DNA of 8,932 bases from the NCBI GenBank assembly GCA_938004315.1, contig CALKWG010000433.1, positions 1 through 8,932 of the forward strand, read 5' to 3'. Source of the DNA: an uncultured Spirochaetaceae bacterium (GTDB taxonomy: Bacteria; Spirochaetota; Spirochaetia; Treponematales; UBA12059). Under the pieces are notes generated by a model. The model saw only the letters and a list, made by a program, of their open reading frames with translations, was not told the origin of the DNA and made no database searches. Position 1 is the first letter of the stretch; every line of letters starts with the position of its first letter. The translations under genes were made by a program, and so were the position numbers. Positions 1-5,666 of this stretch are shown here, in pieces.

Positions 1-80
1 ACATGCTCGAGGGCAAGGAGAAGGCGCTCGTGGAGCGGAAGTGGAAAGAATACAACTACCTCAGCCAGCGACCGTTCTAA
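1..80 (+). CDS. 3' end of an unidentified protein-coding gene (partial)
   Basis: An open frame enters the window from the left edge and ends at the TAA at 78-80. The last 25 codons in this frame encode a charged, lysine/glutamate-rich tail ending in ...YNYLSQRPF. I do not recognise the family from so short a tail. The reading is supported by the position of a strong intrinsic terminator 70-120 bases downstream on the same strand, as expected at the end of a transcription unit. An ATG at position 3 is in frame, but nothing suggests that it is a start. The tail has no membrane-like stretch. Confidence 0.55.
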   Translation, partial: MLEGKEKALVERKWKEYNYLSQRPF

Positions 81-99
81 CGAACGGCGCCGGCTGACG

Positions 100-149
100 C
101 TCCCGGTTCAACCGGACGCGGCTTTAAGGCCGCGCCGGTTAACCGGGAG
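100..149 (+). other. long bulged hairpin downstream of the first gene
   Basis: Three consecutive arm pairs fold into one long stem: 100-108 with 141-149, 110-115 with 135-140, and 117-122 with 129-134. This gives 21 base pairs interrupted only by single-base bulges (C109 and A116) and closed by a six-base loop (TTTAAG, 123-128). It lies between the stop codon at 80 and the intrinsic terminator at 152-200 and has no T-tract of its own. It may protect the 3' end of the upstream mRNA, be an RNA-processing site, or be part of a small 3'-derived RNA. Its regular repeat-like symmetry could also mark a dispersed palindromic element. Confidence 0.6.
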
Positions 150-151
150 GC

Positions 152-200
152 GATAAACGAAAAAGCCGTCCCCCTCGCGGGGGCGGCTTTTTCGTTTATC
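152..200 (+). terminator. strong bidirectional Rho-independent terminator
   Basis: Arms at 152-168 (gataaacgaaaaagccg) and 184-200 are perfect reverse complements. The inner bases 169-173 pair with 179-183 (one G-T pair), giving 22 pairs around the five-base loop CTCGC. The stem carries A-tracts on one side and T-tracts on the other. It therefore works as a hairpin followed by uridines for the plus-strand gene ending at 80, and equally for minus-strand transcripts arriving from the OsmC-family gene. The layout, with convergent genes on either side, fits that double use. Confidence 0.9.
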
Positions 201-365
201 GGGGGGGGCGTGGGGTTGAGGGGCTTCTTATTCGATGGGGGGCGTTTGGTGTTGGGGGCGTTTGGAAGAGGGTAGCGGGGGGATTTGGATTTGTTTACGC
301 GAGCGGCGCCGCCTGGGGCGGCGCGCTCGGGGGGTATGGGCGTCTGGGGGAGCCGTACGGGGGGC
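201..365 (-). promoter_or_regulatory. G-rich non-coding stretch; candidate Rho-dependent termination region for the OsmC-family gene
   Basis: I see no gene between the terminator at 152-200 and the OsmC stop codon at 366. Hand counting of 201-299 gives 52 G and 8 C on the plus strand. The minus-strand transcript leaving the OsmC-family gene would therefore be C-rich and almost free of G, the usual signature of a Rho-utilisation site. A GC-rich hairpin at about 300-329 (arms gagcggcgccgcc and ggcggcgcgctc, one bulge) precedes it on the minus strand but has no uridine tract. The plus strand also holds several runs of four to eight G that could form a G-quadruplex. The termination role is an inference. 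Confidence 0.4.
238..265 (+). repeat. 12-bp direct repeat in the G-rich spacer
   Basis: The 12-mer GGGGGCGTTTGG occurs at 238-249 and again at 254-265, a 16-base period. Both copies lie in the G-rich non-coding spacer. It may be simple slippage in low-complexity DNA. Confidence 0.7.
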
Positions 366-773
366 TTAGTTCTTAAATTCCAGTTCGGTCTTCATTTCGG
401 CGACGCGGGAGAGGGTCTGGTAGATCGAGCAGTATTTACCGGCCAGTTCGGCGGCTTCGCGGAAGCCGGCGTCCGCAATCGGGGAGCGCTCGGCGCCGAG
501 GAGGGAGATGCGTAGGGTGACCCATTTCAGGGTGGCCGGTATCTCTAGGCGCTTCTCGCCGCTCGCTTCGATCTCCGCGCCGGCCAAGCGCAGGCGCTTC
601 TTGCCGATGACGTCTAGGAAGGTCGAATAGTAGCATGAAGCTAGAGCGCCGAGGAGCATGTCGTAGGGCGCGAGGCGGCCTTCGCCGGAGCCTATGTCGA
701 CCTGGGCGCGCGGCGCCTCGAGCTCGCCTTCGAAGCCGCTAGAAAATCGCTCTCGTATGGTAAGTACTGCCAT
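366..773 (-). CDS. OsmC/Ohr-family protein
   Basis: This 135-residue protein has the length and two-cysteine layout of the OsmC family. The first cysteine lies in LLGALASCYYSTF (about residue 47, on the central helix after the conserved P-x-x-x-L segment). The second lies in KYCSIYQTL (about residue 114). In OsmC/Ohr enzymes these two cysteines form the peroxidatic/resolving pair that reduces organic hydroperoxides using a dithiol. The KYCS form and overall spacing look more like the YhfA-type branch, whose physiological substrate is unclear, so I do not assign Ohr. It should be a cytosolic dimer; no signal peptide is seen. The start is supported by a GGAGG about six bases upstream (minus strand, near 778-782) and a good promoter just beyond. 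It is transcribed alone, divergent from mtfA. Confidence 0.9.
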   Translation of the reverse strand: MAVLTIRERFSSGFEGELEAPRAQVDIGSGEGRLAPYDMLLGALASCYYSTFLDVIGKKRLRLAGAEIEASGEKRLEIPATLKWVTLRISLLGAERSPIADAGFREAAELAGKYCSIYQTLSRVAEMKTELEFKN

Positions 774-790
774 GTGATCCTCCGTTAACG

Positions 791-819
791 AAGATATGTC
801 ACGGCGGCTAGTCCGACAA
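791..819 (-). promoter_or_regulatory. putative sigma70-type promoter of the OsmC-family gene
   Basis: On the minus strand, TTGTCG (814-819) and TATCTT (791-796) are separated by exactly 17 bases. Transcription would begin near 784, leaving a short leader of about ten bases that contains the GGAGG ribosome-binding site of the OsmC-family gene. Assigned by consensus match only. Confidence 0.45.
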
Positions 820-859
820 GGGGGAGGATGACGGCCCCGTCGCGGGCGTCTCGACGATG

Positions 860-876
860 GCCGATCCGGGATCGGC
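860..876. promoter_or_regulatory. 17-bp perfect dyad, candidate operator upstream of mtfA
   Basis: GCCGATCC and GGATCGGC form perfect 8-bp inverted arms around a single central G. The site lies in the divergent spacer between the OsmC-family gene and mtfA, immediately upstream of a weak candidate -35 (TTGCGT, 880-885). Its size and symmetry suit a dimeric regulator. The regulator is unknown. Confidence 0.4.
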
Positions 877-916
877 GGCTTGCGTCGGGCGGGCGACGCG
901 CGCTAGGCTTCCCCCT

Positions 917-1714
917 ATGGGGATCTTTTCATCGTTACGGGAGCGGCGCAGGGCAAAGGCGGCCGACGCGCCGGCCTTCGGCGACGCGGCATGGGGTTCG
1001 GCGTTTGAGGGCAGGCCCGGCCTTTCACGACTGGGCGAAGCCGACCGGGCGATGCTTAGGCGGCTGGCGGCGGCCTTCGCGGCCGAGAAACGCATTATGG
1101 TTCCCGGCGGCGCCTCGGCGCCCGATCAGTTCGTCGCGGCGGTATCCGCCTTGGCGTCGCTACCCATCCTGGAGCTCTCATCGTCGCCCGGCTCGCTCGA
1201 CGCGCTGGATTGGTACCGGGGCTGGGCCACGATACTCATCGTGCCCGGCTCGTATAAAGTGACGAGATCGTTCTACGACGAGGCGGGAACCCTGCACGAG
1301 TACGAGGACGAGCTGGCCGGCGAAGACTCGGCCTTGGGCCCCGTAGTCTTGGCCGCGCCGGATATCGAGGAGGCCGGACGCGGCGAGGGCTACGACGTGG
1401 TGATACACGAGATGGCGCACAAGCTCGACGGGCTGGATGGAGTCTACGACGGCTGCCCGCCCCTGCCTCGAGGCCTCTCATACGCCGCTTGGCGCTCCGA
1501 TTTCTCCGAGGCCTTCGCCAGGCTCCGGGACGGCGGCGGGCGAAGGAGGGGGCGCGCCCGCGATCCGTTCGACGAGTACGCCGCCGCCGACCCTACGGAG
1601 TTCTTCGCCTGCTCCTGCGAACTCTTCTTCGATAGGCCCGCCGCGCTCAAGGCGGCCTACCCGGCCGTCTACGGCCGCCTCGCCGAGTTCTTCAGGCAGG
1701 ATCCGGCGGGCTGA
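917..1714 (+). CDS. mtfA: MtfA-family zinc-dependent peptidase
   Basis: With the start at 917 the protein is 265 residues, the same length as E. coli MtfA as I recall it, and it aligns with that family throughout. Visible features are the family block with ...LPILELS (about 82-88), the GPVVL segment before the active site (about 141-145), the zinc motif HEMAHKLD (His164, Glu165, His168), and a downstream Glu228 in DPTEFFA as third ligand, followed by ELFF and a C-terminal QDP. E. coli MtfA is a cytosolic peptidase that also binds the ROK-family repressor Mlc and so relieves ptsG repression; whether that partnership exists here is not shown. An in-frame ATG at 857 would add 20 residues unlike the family and would cover the dyad at 860-876, so 917 is preferred. 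No clear Shine-Dalgarno precedes 917, so a leaderless transcript is possible. Confidence 0.9.
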   Translation: MGIFSSLRERRRAKAADAPAFGDAAWGSAFEGRPGLSRLGEADRAMLRRLAAAFAAEKRIMVPGGASAPDQFVAAVSALASLPILELSSSPGSLDALDWYRGWATILIVPGSYKVTRSFYDEAGTLHEYEDELAGEDSALGPVVLAAPDIEEAGRGEGYDVVIHEMAHKLDGLDGVYDGCPPLPRGLSYAAWRSDFSEAFARLRDGGGRRRGRARDPFDEYAAADPTEFFACSCELFFDRPAALKAAYPAVYGRLAEFFRQDPAG

Positions 1715-1775
1715 TCGGAGGCTCCCGGCCGTTCCGGCCATGCGTGCGCGCCGGGCGCTTACGGGCGAAGCGTAC

Positions 1776-1803
1776 TTGCCGCCGGCCCTTTCTCATATAT
1801 ACT
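1776..1803 (+). promoter_or_regulatory. putative promoter of the glycosyltransferase-like/proC unit
   Basis: TTGCCG (1776-1781) and TATACT (1798-1803) are separated by 16 bases, in an AT-rich patch that stands out in the otherwise GC-rich spacer after mtfA. Transcription would begin about 15-20 bases before the ATG at 1826, with GGAGG at 1812-1816 as ribosome-binding site nine bases upstream of the ATG. Confidence 0.5.
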
Positions 1804-1825
1804 TATCGGACGGAGGCTCAACACC

Positions 1826-3301
1826 ATGCCCAGTCCAAGCGTTTTCGGCAATCCCCTGCCGCGGAAAGCCCTCGCGAAAGCAGAACGTAGCTATAAAAAC
1901 CTCGCTAAGAAGTTCGGCTTCGATCCGAGCGCCTATCCGCTCCTGCGGGCCGCGCCGATGCCGCTGGCCTACGACGAGTTCGGCATCATGAAGCTCGAGG
2001 AGAGGCCGCCCGAAGAAAAGCCGCCGGCCTTCGGCGAGGGCCTCGTGGTCGGGACCATACGCATGGGCTTCGGGCATTACCGCATGGGCTTGGCGGTCGC
2101 CTCGGCGGCTAAGCATGCGGGGCTTACGCCGTACTGGCTCGACCTCATGTCGTTCCCCGATAGCGCCGGCAGCAAGGCGATACGGTACCTAGAGGACCTC
2201 TATAACTTCGGTTCGCGCCTGTCGCAGCGCTCGAAGCTTTTCGATAAGCTGATATGGGAGAAGGTCACCTCCGAGACGGCCAAGCGGCTCTCCTATACGG
2301 CGCGCGACCGCGCCTTGTCGCGGCTATTCGAGCCGATGCTCAGGGACCTGCCCGTCGATATCCCGTTCATATCGACCCACCCGTGGACAGGCCAAGCCGC
2401 CGTCCGGCGCGGCCTCAAGGGAGTCGTGGCCATCGTGCCCGATAACTATCCCCTAGCCTTCCACCTGGTCGAGGGGGCGGGGCACGCCGTGCAGACTTCG
2501 TCGGCCTATATGGGCTACCGGACCCTGCGCGACATGGGCGGCGGCGAGGAGCTCGGCCACGCCCTGCCCCGCGGCGACATCCGCTATACCGGCCACTACG
2601 TCGACCACGAGATCGTCTCGGGCATCGACGCCGACTGCGACGCGCGCCTCAAGCGATTAAGGGATAAAGGGGCTCGCCGCTTCCTCCTCACCATGGGCGG
2701 CGCGGGGGCGCAGGCGCGTCGATTCGCCTCCATCGCCAAGGACTGCAAGGGGTCGGTCGAGGCGGGTAAGCTCGCGCTCTTCATCAACATGGGCGACCAC
2801 GCGGGGCGCTGGGCCGAGCTCCGGCCGGAGCTGGAGGCCGCCGGCGTCGCCTATACCATGCACGGCGTCTGGGCCGAGACGAAGGCTTTCGCGGCCGAGG
2901 CCTTGGCCGGGCCGGTCTCCGGCGTCCATGTCTTCCTGCACGATTCCTTCTTCGCGGCGGTGTACGCGACGAACCTCCTCATGCGCGCCGCCGACGTCAT
3001 GATAACGAAGCCGAGCGAGCTGGCCTTCTACCCGGTGCCCAAGCTCTTCATCCAACGCGTCGGCAAGCACGAAGCCTGGGGCGCCATCCACGGCTCGGAG
3101 ATAGGCGACGGGACCCTAGAGACCGCCTCGGAACCCAGCCTCAGGCAGGCGCTGCGGCTCCTGATAGAAGAAGACGACCTCATCGAGCTATACTGCGGCA
3201 ACATCATCAGGAACGCCCGCGCGGGCGTCTACGACGGCGCCTATCACGCCGTGCAGTACGCGCTCGAACGGTCCAGAGGCGCCTCGGGCGGCTCGGCGTA
3301 G
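1826..3301 (+). CDS. uncharacterised GT-B-fold glycosyltransferase-like protein (MurG/MGDG-synthase type)
   Basis: This 491-residue protein has the two-half arrangement of GT-B glycosyltransferases. In the N-terminal half, RMGFGHYRMG (79-88) sits where MurG and monogalactosyldiacylglycerol-synthase-like enzymes have a glycine-rich GGxGH-type loop. FISTHPWTGQAA (181-192) and VVAIVPDNYP (200-209) resemble the acceptor-side strands. In the C-terminal half, FLLTMGGAGAQ (286-296) resembles the loop that begins the donor-binding domain, and ADVMITKPSELAFYP (389-403) the conserved AD-x-x-I-x-KP stretch of the nucleotide-sugar site. No signal peptide or transmembrane segment is seen, so it is probably cytosolic or peripheral to the membrane. 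Donor and acceptor cannot be read from the sequence. A lipid or cell-envelope acceptor is a guess by analogy. proC follows after 26 bases on the same strand, suggesting co-transcription. GGAGG nine bases upstream fixes the start. Confidence 0.75.
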   Translation: MPSPSVFGNPLPRKALAKAERSYKNLAKKFGFDPSAYPLLRAAPMPLAYDEFGIMKLEERPPEEKPPAFGEGLVVGTIRMGFGHYRMGLAVASAAKHAGLTPYWLDLMSFPDSAGSKAIRYLEDLYNFGSRLSQRSKLFDKLIWEKVTSETAKRLSYTARDRALSRLFEPMLRDLPVDIPFISTHPWTGQAAVRRGLKGVVAIVPDNYPLAFHLVEGAGHAVQTSSAYMGYRTLRDMGGGEELGHALPRGDIRYTGHYVDHEIVSGIDADCDARLKRLRDKGARRFLLTMGGAGAQARRFASIAKDCKGSVEAGKLALFINMGDHAGRWAELRPELEAAGVAYTMHGVWAETKAFAAEALAGPVSGVHVFLHDSFFAAVYATNLLMRAADVMITKPSELAFYPVPKLFIQRVGKHEAWGAIHGSEIGDGTLETASEPSLRQALRLLIEEDDLIELYCGNIIRNARAGVYDGAYHAVQYALERSRGASGGSA

Positions 3302-3327
3302 GCGGCGCGCGTTCGGGAAGGGCAGGT

Positions 3328-4128
3328 ATGGATACGCGTCGCATCGCCGTACTCGGCGTGGGTAATTTGGGGTACGCACTCGTGGAGGGCCTCGTCGCCT
3401 CGGGCGCCGCGGCGAAGCCGGGCTTAGTCCTGGCCGAGAAGAATCCGCAACGGCATGCGCACCTGCGCGAGCTCGGTTACGAGGTCTACGACGACAACAG
3501 GGTCGCGGCGCAGGCGGCCGAGGTCGTGATCGTCGCCGTAAAGCCCTTCCAAGCCGAGGCGATCTTCGCCGAGATAGGCCCGGTCCTCGATCCTGCCCGC
3601 CACGTCCTCGTCTCGACGGTCACCGGCTTCGACTCGGCCCGCACCTTCGAGGCCGTCGGCAAGAAGCTGCCTCTCTTCCGCGTTATGCCGAACACCGGCA
3701 TAGCGGTGGGCGAATCGGTTACCTGCGTCGCCGCGCTCGAAGCCTCCGCCGAGGCTGAGCGCTACGTCGAAGGGCTCTTCGCGAAGCTCGGCTCGGTGAT
3801 CCGCATAGGCGAGGACCTCATGGCCGCCGCGACGGTCCTCGGCGGCTGCGGCATCGCCTTCGCCCTGCGCTTCATCCGCGCGGCCATCCAAGGCGGGGTC
3901 GAGATCGGCTTTAACGCCGAGGACGCCAAGGCCATAGCCGCCATGATAGCCAAGGGCGCCGCCGAGCTCGTGCTTCGAAACGGCACGCATCCCGAGCAGG
4001 AGATCGACAAGGTGACGACGCCCAAGGGCATCACCATCAGCGGGCTCAACGAGATGGAGCACGCCGGCTTCTCAAGCGCTATCATCAAGGGCATCGTGAC
4101 CTCGTACAAGAAGATCGGCTCGCTCTAG
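3328..4128 (+). CDS. proC: pyrroline-5-carboxylate reductase
   Basis: This enzyme reduces 1-pyrroline-5-carboxylate to L-proline with NAD(P)H, the last step of proline synthesis. At 266 residues it matches the family length. The N-terminal Rossmann fold shows GVGNLG (10-15), VAVKP (69-73) and VMPNTG (119-124). The C-terminal dimerisation/active-site domain shows LGGCGIAF (171-178) and VTTPKGITISGLNEMEHAGFS (229-249). Two motifs deviate from the common form: the usual SGSGPAY is GGCGIAF, and the usual TSPGGTT is TTPKGIT. I believe a similar TTPKG...GLNEMEH form occurs in ProC of some anaerobes, so this looks like a subfamily rather than decay, but I cannot verify that here. A GGAAGGG/AGG-rich stretch just upstream is the likely ribosome-binding site. 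It follows the GT-like gene by 26 bases and converges on the ROK gene. Confidence 0.93.
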   Translation: MDTRRIAVLGVGNLGYALVEGLVASGAAAKPGLVLAEKNPQRHAHLRELGYEVYDDNRVAAQAAEVVIVAVKPFQAEAIFAEIGPVLDPARHVLVSTVTGFDSARTFEAVGKKLPLFRVMPNTGIAVGESVTCVAALEASAEAERYVEGLFAKLGSVIRIGEDLMAAATVLGGCGIAFALRFIRAAIQGGVEIGFNAEDAKAIAAMIAKGAAELVLRNGTHPEQEIDKVTTPKGITISGLNEMEHAGFSSAIIKGIVTSYKKIGSL

Positions 4129-4136
4129 CCGGAGGG

Positions 4137-4171
4137 CGTCGCGTAGACCGAAGCCCGGGCCCTACGCGACG
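4137..4171. terminator. hairpin between convergent proC and ROK genes
   Basis: CGTCGCGTAG (4137-4146) pairs perfectly with CTACGCGACG (4162-4171) across a 15-base loop that itself contains the palindrome GCCCGGGC. It lies nine bases after the proC stop and just outside the ROK stop, so it can serve both directions. The following plus-strand bases (GTCTCGTCT) are only moderately T-rich, so termination may be partial. Confidence 0.6.
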
Positions 4172-4184
4172 TCTCGTCTAGGCT

Positions 4185-5102
4185 TTATATCCGATCGTCC
4201 AGAAGGGCAAGCCCCGCCGAGCCTAAGAGCCCCGAGAGCCGCCCCAAGCCCGGTGGCACGACGAGCGTCGCCGCGTCCTCCGCCGTCTTAACGCCGGGGC
4301 GATAGCCGCCGAGGGCCGCGGGTAGCCGCTCGCGCACGCCGGCTAATATATCCTCCCGCGCGCCCACCCCGCCGCCCAAGATGAAAAGCCGAGGGCTGTA
4401 GGCCAGGACGAGGCTGGCGATGCCCTGGGCCAGGTAGGAGCATTCGAGGTCCCAAGCCTCGTGGCCGACGGGGATATCTTTGCCCTTCATGCCCCAGCGG
4501 GCCTCGACCGCGGGGCCGGCGGCCATGCCCTCGAGGCAGCTGCCGTGAAAGGGGCACGCGCCCCGATAGTCGTCTCCGTCGATGCGCGACAGGCGCAGGT
4601 GGCCCATCTCGGGATGGCCCGCGCCGTGGACCAGGCGGCCGTTCACGAAGGCGCCGCCGCCTATGCCGGTCCCTACGGTCAGGTAGATGAAATCGTCTAT
4701 GCCGCGAGCGGCGCCCCAGAGGCGCTCGCCTAAGGCCGCCGCGTTCACGTCGGTATCGAAGGCGACGGGTACGCCGAATTCGCTCGCGTAGAAGCCGGCC
4801 AGGTCGACCCCGGACCAGCCGGGTTTGGGCGTGGCCAGGATCCTACCCCAGCCGGGGCTGGAGCGAAGGGGATCGACGGGGCCGAAGGAACCGATGCCGA
4901 GGCGCTCCATCGAGCCGCGCTCGGCGCTCGCGGCGCGGAAGAAGGCGGCCGTATCGGCTAAGGTAAGCTCGGGCTCGCGGGTGGGGACGCTGGCCTCGGC
5001 GAGTATGCGCGGCGGCTCGCCGTCTCGGCTCGTTCCGGCCCCGACTTCCGCCAAGGCGCAGACGAATTTCGTCCCGCCGGCCTCGATAGCTCCGATGATC
5101 AT
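4185..5102 (-). CDS. ROK-family fructokinase
   Basis: This 305-residue ATP-dependent sugar kinase most resembles the bacterial fructokinases of the ROK family (ScrK/YdhR-GmuE type), which convert fructose to fructose 6-phosphate. Visible features, in order, are the N-terminal phosphate loop IEAGGTKF (6-13), GIGSFGPVD (69-77), TPKPGWSGVDL (91-101, typical of the fructokinase branch), the catalytic Asp118 in DTDVNAAALGE, the ATP-binding GTGIGGG (144-150), and a zinc site formed by His168, Cys183, His186 and Cys189 (HxxCPFHGSCLEG), then LGGGV (242-246). No DNA-binding domain precedes the kinase, so it is not a ROK repressor. The start is fixed by GAGGAGG five bases upstream. It lies 59 bases downstream of the cNMP-domain gene on the same strand and is probably co-transcribed. 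Mannose or glucose activity cannot be excluded. Confidence 0.9.
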   Translation of the reverse strand: MIIGAIEAGGTKFVCALAEVGAGTSRDGEPPRILAEASVPTREPELTLADTAAFFRAASAERGSMERLGIGSFGPVDPLRSSPGWGRILATPKPGWSGVDLAGFYASEFGVPVAFDTDVNAAALGERLWGAARGIDDFIYLTVGTGIGGGAFVNGRLVHGAGHPEMGHLRLSRIDGDDYRGACPFHGSCLEGMAAGPAVEARWGMKGKDIPVGHEAWDLECSYLAQGIASLVLAYSPRLFILGGGVGAREDILAGVRERLPAALGGYRPGVKTAEDAATLVVPPGLGRLSGLLGSAGLALLDDRI

Positions 5103-5161
5103 AGTTCCTCCTCATGTCGTAGGGGCCCGCGCGGGGGCGTAGTTTTGCGAAGCTCGGACGA

Positions 5162-5599
5162 TTAATCCGGGTCGCCGGGGCAGATAACCTCGTCCATGCG
5201 CCTGAGCCGCCTGGCGAGCTCCCTGGCCAGATTCATGATCAGCATGGCGAAGGCTTTCGGTTGAGCTTTATATACTTCATGGAGGCAATGATTCGATAGA
5301 TACACCAGGCGCGTCGGCGCGAGGGCGCGTATCGAGGCCACCGCCGGCTGTACGTCCAAGACCTCGACCTCGCCGAAGGCGTCGCCTTCGCCCAACTCGA
5401 CGATGCGCCGCGATCGCTTGGTGACCTCGACGCGCCCCTCGATGATAAAGTGTATACGGCCGTTAGGCTCGCCTTCCCGGATGATAGCGTCGCCGGGCTC
5501 GTAGCTGGCGCCGCCGAGGAAAGGCTTTATCAACTCGATATCTTCTGGCGAGAGACCGCCGAAGAGGGCATATTCCTGGAGCCGGGCGATATCGATCAT
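5162..5599 (-). CDS. stand-alone cyclic-nucleotide-binding-domain (Crp-like) protein without DNA-binding domain
   Basis: This 145-residue protein consists of one CRP/CNB-type beta-roll followed by a helix. LFGGLSPEDIELI (12-24) is the typical entry, YEPGDAIIREGEPNGRIHFIIEGRVEV (33-59) the central beta-roll, and FGEVEVLDVQPAVASIRA (75-92) the phosphate-binding cassette. The helix at about 104-136 corresponds to the dimerisation C-helix. There is no helix-turn-helix, so it is not a transcription factor by itself. The Gly-Glu pair (76-77) is kept, but the arginine that in E. coli CRP (Arg82) contacts the cyclic phosphate aligns with Ala86, so classical cAMP binding is doubtful. The start has only a poor ribosome-binding site (AGAGT-like). 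It shares a divergent promoter region with the HD-GYP gene and precedes the ROK kinase gene by 59 bases. Its partner is unknown. Confidence 0.85.
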   Translation of the reverse strand: MIDIARLQEYALFGGLSPEDIELIKPFLGGASYEPGDAIIREGEPNGRIHFIIEGRVEVTKRSRRIVELGEGDAFGEVEVLDVQPAVASIRALAPTRLVYLSNHCLHEVYKAQPKAFAMLIMNLARELARRLRRMDEVICPGDPD

Positions 5600-5609
5600 A
5601 CTAGCTAGA

Positions 5610-5644
5610 CTCTAGCCCATTCATGCCTGGTACGCAAGCTAGAG
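5610..5644 (-). promoter_or_regulatory. inverted repeat in the leader of the cNMP-domain gene
   Basis: CTCTAGC (5610-5616) and GCTAGAG (5638-5644) are 7-bp perfect inverted arms separated by 21 bases, just upstream of the start at 5599; further CTAG repeats (CTAGCTAG, 5601-5608) adjoin. If transcription begins near 5660, the arms would form a hairpin in the leader next to a weak ribosome-binding site. As DNA they could be an operator. Confidence 0.35.
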
Positions 5645-5666
5645 CTTTTATCCAATTATTCCATTC

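Noticed and set aside
237..282. Second G-quadruplex motif
   Set aside because: Two of the loops are eleven bases long, beyond the usual limit of seven, so only 201-223 is reported as canonical.
857..916. Upstream in-frame start for mtfA
   Set aside because: It would add 20 residues absent from the family, has no Shine-Dalgarno, and would place the perfect dyad at 860-876 within coding sequence. The start at 917 gives the family-typical length.
1756..1772. Small hairpin between mtfA and the glycosyltransferase-like gene
   Set aside because: Only five pairs (CGCTT/AAGCG) with no T-tract; not convincing as a terminator or operator.
3424..4062. 212-codon open frame on the minus strand
   Set aside because: It lies wholly inside proC in a shadow frame; low-complexity Gly/Arg/Asp-rich translation with no family resemblance, while proC is unmistakable.
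917..5102. Functional link between MtfA and the ROK protein, by analogy with E. coli MtfA-Mlc
   Set aside because: The ROK protein here is a kinase with zinc and catalytic residues and no helix-turn-helix. It is not an Mlc-type repressor and is in a different transcription unit.
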